Shown one piece after another: positions 18,167-26,120 of a DNA stretch of 64,000 nt. The position numbers and the translations under genes are program-made. The notes beneath the pieces are model-generated. The model searched no databases. It worked only from the letters and a program-made list of their open reading frames with translations, and had not been told where the DNA came from. How positions within the stretch are numbered: the first letter of the stretch is position 1; each line of letters begins with the position of its first letter. This DNA is from CAYTPI01 sp964439625. GTDB lineage: Bacteria; Chloroflexota; Anaerolineae; Aggregatilineales; UBA3940. The stretch is taken from assembly GCA_964439625.1 (NCBI GenBank), contig CAYTPI010000005.1, positions 62,001-126,000 on the forward strand. Direction: 5' to 3'.

Positions 18167-18640
18167 TTACTCACCCAAAGATTCATTTACAGTACCCAGA
18201 ACGCCATTGATGAACCTTGGTGTTGTATCTCCGCCAAACTGTTTAGCAAGCTCTACATATTCATTGATGATGCCGCTGGTCGTCGTTTGCTTGCCGATAG
18301 TCAATTCGTAGATAGCAAGCCGTAATAAGTTGCGTTCAACGATTGCCAGTTGATCCACGGGCCATTCTGGCGCATGGATGCGTATGATGCCGTCCAATGT
18401 ATTGCTGCGTTCTAGCACGCCATCCACCAGCTCAGTCAAGAAGTGCGCCGTCCCGACTGAAATCGTGTTGTCATCAATACGCATCTGAATGACCTCTTCC
18501 GGGGCGTGGTTGGTGCAGTCAATTTCATAGAGGGCTTGCAACGCGAGGTTACGAGCTTTGCGATGACCGGTTTTACCGTCGCTGCTGAGGTGTGCTGACC
18601 GGGCGATCTCTTGACTATTAGGTGTGTCGGTCTGCATCAT
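18167..18640 (-). CDS. nusB: Transcription antitermination factor NusB
   Basis: 157 residues. The family start appears as HRKARNLALQALYEIDCTN (about 21-39), then the helical body with LIDGI-like LVDGVLERSNTLDGII, NLLRLAIYEL and INEYVELAKQFGG, and ends in FINGVLGTV. This is the standard NusB set. NusB with NusE binds boxA RNA and supports rRNA transcription. It overlaps the Asp23-like gene upstream by four bases (ATGA), so the two are translationally coupled. Confidence 0.95.
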   Translation of the reverse strand: MMQTDTPNSQEIARSAHLSSDGKTGHRKARNLALQALYEIDCTNHAPEEVIQMRIDDNTISVGTAHFLTELVDGVLERSNTLDGIIRIHAPEWPVDQLAIVERNLLRLAIYELTIGKQTTTSGIINEYVELAKQFGGDTTPRFINGVLGTVNESLGE

Positions 18641-18993
18641 TCCGTTCCACTTGAAGCCGTAAGTGGTGCGACGTTTTCGACGTGTACGTTAATCGTTACG
18701 TGGTCAACACCTACAACATCGAAAAGGGCTCGTGCTACCGCTTCCTGAATCTGCTTGGCTGTGTCAATCATTTTATAGTTTGGTTTTACCGTAATATATA
18801 AATCCAGCACAATGCTTTTATCACTATGTTGCACCATCACAATACCATTGCTGATGATGTTACTTTCAAACAGCTTTTGTGCATCAACAGGGACGTCTGC
18901 CATACTTGCCACACCTTCAACCTGAAGCGCGCTAAATGCGGCAGAGGCAATCAAAACGCCTGGTGAAATAATGACCTGATCATGTTCTTTCAT
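18637..18993 (-). CDS. Asp23/Gls24-family protein (YqhY-like)
   Basis: About 118 residues from ATG 18993 (a TTG directly before it extends the frame by one codon), with GAGGGT upstream. The Asp23 pattern is clear: VIISPGVLIASAAFSALQVEGV at the start, then IVLDLYITVKPNYKM and a final DHVTINVHVENV. Proteins of this family sit at the membrane and are linked to envelope homeostasis. In Firmicutes the yqhY gene likewise precedes nusB, and the same arrangement here supports a shared role. A second member lies at 27853-28197. Confidence 0.88.
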   Translation of the reverse strand: MKEHDQVIISPGVLIASAAFSALQVEGVASMADVPVDAQKLFESNIISNGIVMVQHSDKSIVLDLYITVKPNYKMIDTAKQIQEAVARALFDVVGVDHVTINVHVENVAPLTASSGTE

Positions 18994-19036
18994 CAATAAC
19001 CCTCAATCCATTTTTCCAATAAAAATTAATATACGG

Positions 19037-19786
19037 TTACGCCATTACCATACCGCCATCAACCGTGAAAACTTGCCCGGTGATGTATGAACCGCGAGCA
19101 GAGGCTAGGAAAGCAACCATATAGGCAATCTCTTCTGGCTGGCCCCAGCGACCCAACGGAATAGCTTGCAAAGCACCCTCTTTGACGGCCTCATCAAGAG
19201 TCTCGGTCATGTCTGTTTCAATAAAACCAGGCGCAATCGCATTGACGGTAATCCCGCGGGGTGCTACTTCGCGTGCTAGTGAGCGCGTCAAGCCAATTAA
19301 GCCTGCTTTGCTTGCAGCATAGTTCGCTTGCCCAGCATTGCCAGCAATCCCTGAAACGCTGCTTATATTGATAATACGTCCTGTGCGCTGTCGCATCATA
19401 TTTTTGATGACCGCTTTTGACATATTGAATGCGCCTTTTAGGTTCGTCGTTAGGACTGCGTCCCAATCATCTTCGGACATGCGCATAAACAATCCATCGC
19501 GCGTAATGCCAGCGTTGTTGACCAAAATAGTGACTTTTCCTAGGCCGTCGGTTGCTTGTTTGACCAACGCCTGTGCTTGTTCAAAGTCGCTGATATTTGC
19601 TTGGTATGCAGCAGCCCTGCCACCGGCAGTTTCAATTGCGGAGACAGTCTCCTGGGCTGCGTCTGCCCTGCTATTGTAATTGACTGCCACCGCAGCACCT
19701 TGTGCCGCCAGTTCTACGGCAATTGCACGCCCTATGCCGCGAGAGCCACCAGTTACAACGGCGATTTGTCCATCTAACTCTGCCAC
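19037..19786 (-). CDS. fabG: 3-oxoacyl-ACP reductase FabG
   Basis: 249 residues from GTG 19786. A short-chain dehydrogenase with cofactor motif TGGSRGIGRA near the N-terminus, NNAGITRDGLFMRM, the catalytic Ser in ISSVSG and the Tyr-Lys pair in ANYAASKAG, and ends GQVFTVDGGM. It reduces 3-oxoacyl-ACP with NADPH in fatty acid elongation. The preceding fabD makes the assignment firm, as SDR sequence alone would not settle the substrate. No acpP gene follows. An Asp23-like gene does. Confidence 0.93.
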   Translation of the reverse strand: MAELDGQIAVVTGGSRGIGRAIAVELAAQGAAVAVNYNSRADAAQETVSAIETAGGRAAAYQANISDFEQAQALVKQATDGLGKVTILVNNAGITRDGLFMRMSEDDWDAVLTTNLKGAFNMSKAVIKNMMRQRTGRIINISSVSGIAGNAGQANYAASKAGLIGLTRSLAREVAPRGITVNAIAPGFIETDMTETLDEAVKEGALQAIPLGRWGQPEEIAYMVAFLASARGSYITGQVFTVDGGMVMA

Positions 19787-19849
19787 TTGACCTTGATCCT
19801 TTGCTTATATTTTAGGGGTCGTTATCCACTGCGCAGTAAAGCTGATAAC

Positions 19850-20812
19850 TTATGATTGTAATAAATCGACGATTTTGTCGATGCCAAGCGGGTCTTCAAC
19901 AGAAAAGCTGGAGACGCTCCGATCAATGCGCTTATTCAACTTAGATAGCACGCTGCCTGTGCCTAATTCGATGAACGTTGTTGCACCATTTGTAATCATG
20001 TATTGAATGGAGCTCGTCCAATGAACGCGTGAGATGAGTTGATTACGCAGTTCGTCTTGAATGGCGGCAACATCCTCGAGCGCTTGTGCTGTCGTGTTGC
20101 CAACAACGGTAATCCTAGGCGTTTGTATGGGTGTTGCTTCCAGCGTTTGGTTGAACGCTTCCGCGGCAGGCTGCATCAACGGTGAATGGGTTGCCACACT
20201 CACATTTAGTAGGATGGCGCGCTTGGCACCGTAGTCGCCTGCATGTTCTGCAGCATAGTCAACCGCAGTATTCCCACCAGATAGAACGACCTGACCTGGG
20301 CAATTATCATTTGCAACCACCAACACGTCCTCAGTTGCCTCGCTTGCGACCTTCGCCAGTTCTTCAGCGTCTTCTACTGATGGGCCTAGTAAGGCCAACA
20401 TACCGCCAGGGCTATCAGCGCCTGCATCGCGCATCAGTTCGCCCCGTCTGCGAACCAAGCGTAAGCCATCTTCATAGGTTAGAACAGAAGCTGCCGTCAG
20501 TGCAGTGAATTCTCCGAGGCTGTGCCCAGCAGCAAATTTTGGTAGGACGTTGCTCCCATCGATTGCTTGCATCAACGTGCGTAAGGCAGCAACCCCAACG
20601 GCATACAAGGCTGGCTGGGCATTGGCTGTGTCACCGAGAGTTTCTTCAGGCCCCTCAAAGCATATCTGGGATAAACCAATGCCAAGAATGTCATCCGCTT
20701 CTTCAAAGGTTTGTTTTGCAATCGGGTATGCATCGGCAAGTGCTTTGCCCATTCCAACGTTTTGCGAGCCTTGCCCAGGGAATAGAAATGTCGTCTGGTT
20801 CAGTTGGAGCAT
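19850..20812 (-). CDS. fabD: Malonyl-CoA:ACP transacylase FabD
   Basis: 320 residues from ATG 20812, with AAGGA upstream. It has the start FLFPGQGSQNVGMG, the nucleophile Ser in AAGHSLGEFTAL, the Arg in LRLVRRRGELM and the catalytic His in SVATHSPLMQP. It loads malonyl groups onto acyl carrier protein for fatty acid synthesis. Only about 30 bases separate its start from a terminator-like hairpin after rpmF, so its expression probably depends on readthrough or on a promoter hidden in that short gap. Confidence 0.95.
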   Translation of the reverse strand: MLQLNQTTFLFPGQGSQNVGMGKALADAYPIAKQTFEEADDILGIGLSQICFEGPEETLGDTANAQPALYAVGVAALRTLMQAIDGSNVLPKFAAGHSLGEFTALTAASVLTYEDGLRLVRRRGELMRDAGADSPGGMLALLGPSVEDAEELAKVASEATEDVLVVANDNCPGQVVLSGGNTAVDYAAEHAGDYGAKRAILLNVSVATHSPLMQPAAEAFNQTLEATPIQTPRITVVGNTTAQALEDVAAIQDELRNQLISRVHWTSSIQYMITNGATTFIELGTGSVLSKLNKRIDRSVSSFSVEDPLGIDKIVDLLQS

Positions 20813-20840
20813 TACTTGTCCTTGTCTGGTTGTGTCTTTC

Positions 20841-20879
20841 AGAAAGAAAAGCCGCTATCCCTCAGCGGGGATGCGGCTT
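20841..20879 (-). terminator. Intrinsic terminator after rpmF
   Basis: Reading the minus strand, a GC-rich hairpin (20849-20879: seven pairs, a two-base mismatch, four more pairs, loop of about five) is followed by the T-rich tail TTTTCTTT (20841-20850). It sits between rpmF and fabD. Confidence 0.65.
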
Positions 20880-20933
20880 GTTCAAACTATTGTGCAAAAA
20901 AGGTGAAGTGCAAACAAGTTCGCTGATGAAGCG

Positions 20934-21119
20934 CTATATGATATCAACTTCGACGATCTCGCGGCCCTTATATGTACCACAGTGCTTGCACATGCGGTGA
21001 GGAAGCTTGTACTCGCCACAGGTGTCGCATTCGACAACTTTAACCGGACTGAGCCGATAGTGATTGCGACGGCGACCGCGCTTCCCACGTGCAACTTTTC
21101 TCTTTGGCAGTGCGCCCAT
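20934..21119 (-). CDS. rpmF: 50S ribosomal protein L32
   Basis: 61 residues from ATG 21119 (MGALPKRKVARGKRGRRRNH). An ideal AAGGAGA precedes it, so the longer frame to 21152 is not used. The basic N-terminal half is followed by a zinc ribbon, CDTCG and CKHCG, so this is the four-cysteine form of L32. It is part of the large ribosomal subunit. It has its own strong promoter (21188-21215) and a terminator, although it lies inside a longer same-strand run. Confidence 0.95.
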   Translation of the reverse strand: MGALPKRKVARGKRGRRRNHYRLSPVKVVECDTCGEYKLPHRMCKHCGTYKGREIVEVDII

Positions 21120-21187
21120 CACGTGTCTCCTTAGTGAGCCTGAGATGCCCACATTTCAAATGAAATATTGCTAAATTGCAACATAAG

Positions 21188-21215
21188 AGTATAACGTCTC
21201 TTGCTGGCCTGTCAA
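21188..21215 (-). promoter_or_regulatory. Strong sigma-70 type promoter of rpmF
   Basis: On the minus strand, TTGACA (21210-21215) and TATACT (21188-21193) are separated by 16 bases. Transcription would begin about 60 bases before the rpmF start codon. Confidence 0.7.
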
Positions 21216-21238
21216 TGTATGTTGCGGTAATCCTCGCG

Positions 21239-21796
21239 TCATTTCTTCGATGACACCCGCTCGATCTCTGCAGGTTCTTCTAGCGTTGATGGTGTATCAA
21301 TGACTATCGGCTTACCGATGCTGTCCTCAGTACCTTCTTCAGGTCGGCGAGCGAGTTCAACCTCAACGTGCGAAATGCCATTGCGTACCACGCCTAGAGT
21401 CCGCATAAGCGCATCTTCCAAGTCAGATAACACATCCATCACATATTCATCAGCGTCTTGACGGACAGCTTCCGCTTCTGTGCGGCTTTGTTCAACGATG
21501 CTGGTTGCACGTGCCTGAGCAGCCTGAGTAATCGAGTCGCGTTGAATCAGTGTTTCACTCTTTTCACGCGCTAATTCGCGAATGCGTGCGGCCTCCTCGT
21601 TTGCCTGCGCGAGAACTCGTTCCCGCTCACGCATGACGCGTCGCGCCTTTTCAATCTCTTCAGGGATTGAAATACGCATCTGGTCGATTAATTCCAAAGC
21701 GCGATTTTCATCGATTACGATTTGGTCGGTTAGGGGAATATGCTTGCCAGCATTAATAATTTCCTCCAACCGGTCAAGTAGATGTTGAATATCCAC
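21239..21796 (-). CDS. Coiled-coil protein of unknown function
   Basis: 185 residues from GTG 21796, with GGGAGGAAG upstream. It begins MDIQHLLDRLEEIINAGKHI, followed by a long charged helical region (about 45-140) rich in Glu, Arg, Ala and Gln, with the pattern of F-ATPase b-subunit or DivIVA-like coiled coils. The tail is acidic and probably disordered. There is no membrane segment. It lies between coaD and rpmF on the same strand, a position where small conserved coiled-coil proteins occur in related bacteria. I cannot assign a function. Confidence 0.75.
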   Translation of the reverse strand: MDIQHLLDRLEEIINAGKHIPLTDQIVIDENRALELIDQMRISIPEEIEKARRVMRERERVLAQANEEAARIRELAREKSETLIQRDSITQAAQARATSIVEQSRTEAEAVRQDADEYVMDVLSDLEDALMRTLGVVRNGISHVEVELARRPEEGTEDSIGKPIVIDTPSTLEEPAEIERVSSKK

Positions 21797-21984
21797 GATA
21801 GACTTCCTCCCACGGATGTATGAAGTAGTCGGCGCTTATGGTCAACCCAATGCCCTTAGTACGTGCAACCACAATGCGTTTGTACGCCGATTGTGCCTTG
21901 CTCCCGCAACAATAGCGAGAGCCGCCTGAATGTATAGTTTGAATTATTGCATCATTATAAACGCGTCAATGGGAAAGTGATAGT

Positions 21985-22479
21985 TTACTGGTACCGCTTT
22001 CTTAGCGCGTCGCCGACATGCGCCGGAACAAAACTTGTGACATCGCCGCCGAGACTGGCAATTTCACGAACGGTGCTGCTGGCGATGTGCATGTGTTGCT
22101 CGCTCGCCATCAATGTAACGATCTCGATCTCAGGCGCCAGCCGATGGTTGGCAAGTGCCATTCGGAATTCCCATTCGAAGTCACTAAAAACGCGCAGCCC
22201 TCGGACAATGACACTTGCGCCAACCTCGCGCGCAAAGTCAACCGTTAAACCAGCATAGGGTTGAACGCTGACATTATCAAGACCACTGACAGCCTGCTCA
22301 ACCAATGCAATTCGGTCTTCAAGGCTAAATACTACGGTCTTCTGTGGCTTATCGTAAACACCCATAATCAATTCATCGAACAGACGTGCGGCGCGTTCGG
22401 CAAGGTCCACATGTCCATTATGTATTGGGTTAAATGATGCTGGGAATAGTGCCTTGTAGCGCGATGGTGATGCTGGCAT
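21985..22479 (-). CDS. coaD: Phosphopantetheine adenylyltransferase
   Basis: 164 residues. It has the nucleotidyl-transferase motif ASFNPIHNGHVDL, then LIMGVYDKPQK, VIVRGLRVFSDFEWEF, and the second ATP-binding motif ASSTVREIASLGGDV, all as in CoaD. It converts 4'-phosphopantetheine and ATP to dephospho-CoA. The stop lies 187 bases before the coiled-coil gene, while recG upstream is 142 bases away. Length is normal for the family. Confidence 0.95.
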   Translation of the reverse strand: MPASPSRYKALFPASFNPIHNGHVDLAERAARLFDELIMGVYDKPQKTVVFSLEDRIALVEQAVSGLDNVSVQPYAGLTVDFAREVGASVIVRGLRVFSDFEWEFRMALANHRLAPEIEIVTLMASEQHMHIASSTVREIASLGGDVTSFVPAHVGDALRKRYQ

Positions 22480-22621
22480 TAAGTATATTCGAACTTTCCG
22501 TTGTGGCTCCGTAAGGAGTACATTTTGTAATAGTCAAGCTAACCCAACCAGCAAACGCAGGCATGAGCATCTTCAGAATTTGAAACCCACTTGTGGTGCG
22601 CAGGTTACGGAGGACGGTGTG

Positions 22622-25180
22622 CTAACTGATATCACCCCAGGCGCGGTTACGTGACTCAACATAAGCTGCTAATTCAGGGTACCGTTGTAGGGTGGGGTCA
22701 TCCTCAAACAAGTAGTACGCTTCTTGCTTCACCTGTTCGATGAAGCGGCTGTTCCCAAAAAACGCGAGCGTGTTTGGGTGTAGCTGGTAGCCGCTCTGAC
22801 GCGTGCCTAAGAGATCACCTGGGCCGCGGATTTCTAGGTCCTTTTCTGCTAGCACAAACCCGTCGTTGGTCTCTTCCATAATAGCCAAACGCGGATCGCT
22901 ATCAAGGAAAGACTTATCGCTTACTAACAAGCAATATCCCGCATGTTTGCCACGACCTACACGCCCGCGTAGTTGATGTAGTTGTGCTAAACCAAACCGA
23001 TTGGCATTCTCGACCATCATCACACTGGCATTAGGTACGTCAATACCCACTTCTATGACGGTAGTGCTTACGAGAATATCTAATTCGTTGGCATAGAAGG
23101 CCTCCATCACGTAGTTCTTGTCGTTAGGGAGCATCCGTCCGTGTAGCAGTCCTAACCGAAGATCAGGGTAAATTGTGTGTTGTAAGCGTTCGTATTCCCC
23201 CACAGCAGACTTGGCGTCTAAGCGTTCACTGTCTTCTACAAGTGGGCAGATAATGTAAGCTTGCCGACCTTGCTCGATTTGACTACGCACGAAACCATAA
23301 GCGCGCTCGCGTTCCTTCTTTTGCAATACGCGCGTCTTGATCGGCTGGCGACCGGGTGGCAGTTCGTCGATGACCGTTAGGTCGAGGTCTGCATGTAGTG
23401 TAAGTGCCAGTGTTCTTGGAATAGGTGTCGCCGTCATCACCAGCAGATCTGGACTGTAACCATGCGCTTTCTCTCTGAGCATACCACGCTGGGTTGTACC
23501 GAAGCGATGTTGTTCATCGACTACTGCCAACCCTAAACGCGCAAACGTGACGCTTTCTTGGATCAGGGCGTGGGTTCCAACGACAACGTCAACATCGCCA
23601 CTAGCTAGCCCGTCGTAGGCGTAAGCCCGTTCTTCAGCCGAAACATTCCCTGTTAATAGTGCAATGTTGACCGTGTCACCAAGCGGACCGTTTCCCAAAA
23701 GTGTAGTAATTTTGTTGAAGTGTTGTTCTGCTAGAATACTGGTAGGTGCCATTAAAGCCGATTGAACGTTGCTTTTTGCTGCTATGGTGATAGCGGTCGC
23801 GGCTACAATCGTCTTCCCACTGCCGACATCCCCTTGTAACAGCCTGTTCATCGGGCGTTCGGTCGCCATATCTAAGCGGATTGCGTCTAATGCGCGCTGT
23901 TGGGCTTCGGTTAGCTCAAAAGGTAGGCTCGCTAGAATTGCCTCAATAAAACTATCTTCGACCACTAATGATTGTCCGCCTGCGTCCTGCCAGTCGCGTC
24001 GCCTGCGCAACATCAGCAGTTGTTGAGCTAATACTTCGTCAAAGGCTAAACGATAGAGTGCCGCTTCTTTGTCCTCCCACGTATCTGGGAAGTGTGCTTG
24101 CTTGACGGCATCGCCGTAATCCATCAGATCAGCGTTTTCTCGTAGATCTAGTGGTAGCATATCAGGGAGCAGGGCGGCGTAGCGTTCGACCACCCTGTCG
24201 AGCAACTTGCGCAGTGTTTTTGCACCTAGGCCTTTCGTCAATGGATACACGGGCACGACACGTCCCGTATGCAAGGAGTCTTCTTCGAGGAGGTCAAAGT
24301 CTGGGTTGTTCATTACCAAGCGTCCATTAAATGCTTCAACCTTGCCACTGACAACGTACATTTCGCCGTCATTGAGTTGTCGTTCAACCCATGGTTGGTT
24401 AAACCAGTTTATACGGAGATAGCCAGTGTCATCCTTGAGGTAGGCCTCAACGCGTGTGCCACCGCGCAGCAGTTTGTGTGACTTAATGCGTTCTGCTATC
24501 CCAATCACGGTGGCGGTATCGGTGTCTTGTAATTGCCGAATCGTGCATAGCCGACTGTAATCATCATAGCGTCTGGGAAACAGATATAGCAGTTCCCGTA
24601 TGGTTTCAACACCCAACAGAGCTAATTGTTCGGCACGTTTGTCGCCAATGCCCTTCAATGTAGTTACCGGTTGCTCTAATTCGTTCAGTAGACGAGGGTC
24701 ACCAACGGCTGTGCGACCTGTTATATACTCACGCCGTTCGCGCACTGAGCGTTCCTCTTGCTGAACATCTACTGTTTTTTCTTCCTCATAGGGTTCATCA
24801 AAGCCAAACAGATCAACTTCTTCATCTTCGTCGGGTTCACCGATTCCTACATCATCCGGAGTTGCTTCTATCCGTTTACGCTGAGGCAGGGGGGCTGACT
24901 GTCGTACTTCTGTTGCTTCAATGTGATTGTTGGCGAGGCTGATGATTTCACCTAAAATGTTTGGGCGCTCATTAATATCCGCCTGCTCATAATCAATTAG
25001 TTTATCAGATATCGTATTGATTAAGGCGGTATCTTCTGCTGTTTCTGCCTTTGATTGTGCCTCGCGTGCCCAGTGAATCGAAAATCGTCCAAAGCCACCG
25101 ATCACAGCATTATTTTGATAGTCTTTCTTTTGCTCAAGACTTAAGATTTTGATGAGTGTTTGTATTGAAGACGAATCCAT
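22622..25180 (-). CDS. recG: ATP-dependent DNA helicase RecG
   Basis: 852 residues. The wedge/OB domain (about 165-300) starts with VTTLKGIGDKRAEQLALLG. The helicase core has Walker A in LLQGDVGSGKT (about 445-455), DEQH in AVVDEQHRFG, motif III in VMTATPIPRT and the C-terminal QLRGRVGRG. RecG reverses stalled replication forks and processes Holliday junctions. The first 160 residues, which include a strongly acidic segment (EPDEDEEVDLFGFDEPYEEE), are an extension beyond the usual RecG of about 680-700 residues. It lies downstream of a degV gene. Confidence 0.95.
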   Translation of the reverse strand: MDSSSIQTLIKILSLEQKKDYQNNAVIGGFGRFSIHWAREAQSKAETAEDTALINTISDKLIDYEQADINERPNILGEIISLANNHIEATEVRQSAPLPQRKRIEATPDDVGIGEPDEDEEVDLFGFDEPYEEEKTVDVQQEERSVRERREYITGRTAVGDPRLLNELEQPVTTLKGIGDKRAEQLALLGVETIRELLYLFPRRYDDYSRLCTIRQLQDTDTATVIGIAERIKSHKLLRGGTRVEAYLKDDTGYLRINWFNQPWVERQLNDGEMYVVSGKVEAFNGRLVMNNPDFDLLEEDSLHTGRVVPVYPLTKGLGAKTLRKLLDRVVERYAALLPDMLPLDLRENADLMDYGDAVKQAHFPDTWEDKEAALYRLAFDEVLAQQLLMLRRRRDWQDAGGQSLVVEDSFIEAILASLPFELTEAQQRALDAIRLDMATERPMNRLLQGDVGSGKTIVAATAITIAAKSNVQSALMAPTSILAEQHFNKITTLLGNGPLGDTVNIALLTGNVSAEERAYAYDGLASGDVDVVVGTHALIQESVTFARLGLAVVDEQHRFGTTQRGMLREKAHGYSPDLLVMTATPIPRTLALTLHADLDLTVIDELPPGRQPIKTRVLQKKERERAYGFVRSQIEQGRQAYIICPLVEDSERLDAKSAVGEYERLQHTIYPDLRLGLLHGRMLPNDKNYVMEAFYANELDILVSTTVIEVGIDVPNASVMMVENANRFGLAQLHQLRGRVGRGKHAGYCLLVSDKSFLDSDPRLAIMEETNDGFVLAEKDLEIRGPGDLLGTRQSGYQLHPNTLAFFGNSRFIEQVKQEAYYLFEDDPTLQRYPELAAYVESRNRAWGDIS

Positions 25181-25262
25181 AGACTCATGTCTAACTAACT
25201 GGCGACAAATACTTTTAGAATTTTAACATAAGTCGAGCATCAATACCCGACCAATTGTTCTA

Positions 25263-26120
25263 TTAATCGCGTTTGGCCTCAATAAGGCCAACGCCAATGG
25301 CTGATGACCCCAATTTGGCAGTTAAGAGGGGTTCGTACAGCATAACCGGATAATGGGTACGACCAGTTTCAAGTGCCAATCGATCTTGCAGCATTCTGGT
25401 CCGGTCTCCTACACGCGTTGAAGATTGTAAAATAGCTATCTTTTCAACCTGGCTGAATTCTGCCACGAATTCCACCAGTTTATCGATGGCTTGAGAGTGT
25501 GTCCGAGCCTTTTCCATCGTGATAAATTCGCCATCCTCAATTGTGATCAACGGCTTGATTTCTAACATCGCTCCCAAGATGGACTGCGTTTTTTCAAGTA
25601 GGCCAATGCGTTCGATGTAGTCAAGCGAATCGACATAAAACACACAATACAGTCTTGAAGCTACGAAGCGGGCCTCACGCTCAATTTCTTCGATGCCCAA
25701 ACCTTCCTTGGCGGATTGCATCAGGCTTTCAACCATGTACGCTTGGCAGACGGAGGTCGTCCCAGAGTCAATTAAGGCGATCTCGCAGCGACCAAGATAA
25801 CTGCCCGCTGCTGCTTTCGCATTCGCAAACGACTGCGAAAAGTGCTTAGAATTTGTGACAATGCAGATGCGCCGACTTTTGCCCGCCACCCGCTTGATGA
25901 CCTCTACATAGTCTTGTACGGTAGGGGCAGTGACAGAAGGGAATTCTGAGTGTTGTTGAACACGCCGAAACATTTCTTCTGCATCTATATTGACACCATC
26001 GAGATGCGTAGATTTCCCAAGCTGCACCCGCATCGGCACAATCTTTATAGGGTTGTCCTCCACGAAATTTTTATCATCAAAACGAGCGCTGCTGTCGGTG
26101 ATAAACCAGATCTTAGACAT
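25263..26120 (-). CDS. DegV-family fatty-acid-binding protein
   Basis: 285 residues. It starts IWFITDSSARFD and has VQLGKSTHLDGVNI, PSVTAPTVQDYVEVI, IALIDSGTTSVCQ and YIERIGLL, each a DegV landmark. DegV proteins bind a fatty acid and in Gram-positive bacteria present it to the fatty acid kinase FakA. The start overlaps the stop of the DhaL-type gene as TAATG, so the two are coupled, which fits a fatty acid kinase partner. The exact lipid is unknown. Confidence 0.9.
   Translation of the reverse strand: MSKIWFITDSSARFDDKNFVEDNPIKIVPMRVQLGKSTHLDGVNIDAEEMFRRVQQHSEFPSVTAPTVQDYVEVIKRVAGKSRRICIVTNSKHFSQSFANAKAAAGSYLGRCEIALIDSGTTSVCQAYMVESLMQSAKEGLGIEEIEREARFVASRLYCVFYVDSLDYIERIGLLEKTQSILGAMLEIKPLITIEDGEFITMEKARTHSQAIDKLVEFVAEFSQVEKIAILQSSTRVGDRTRMLQDRLALETGRTHYPVMLYEPLLTAKLGSSAIGVGLIEAKRD

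Noticed and set aside
20182..21000. Several plus-strand frames over fabD and rpmF
   Set aside because: All are antisense to well-identified genes, and their compositions are not protein-like.
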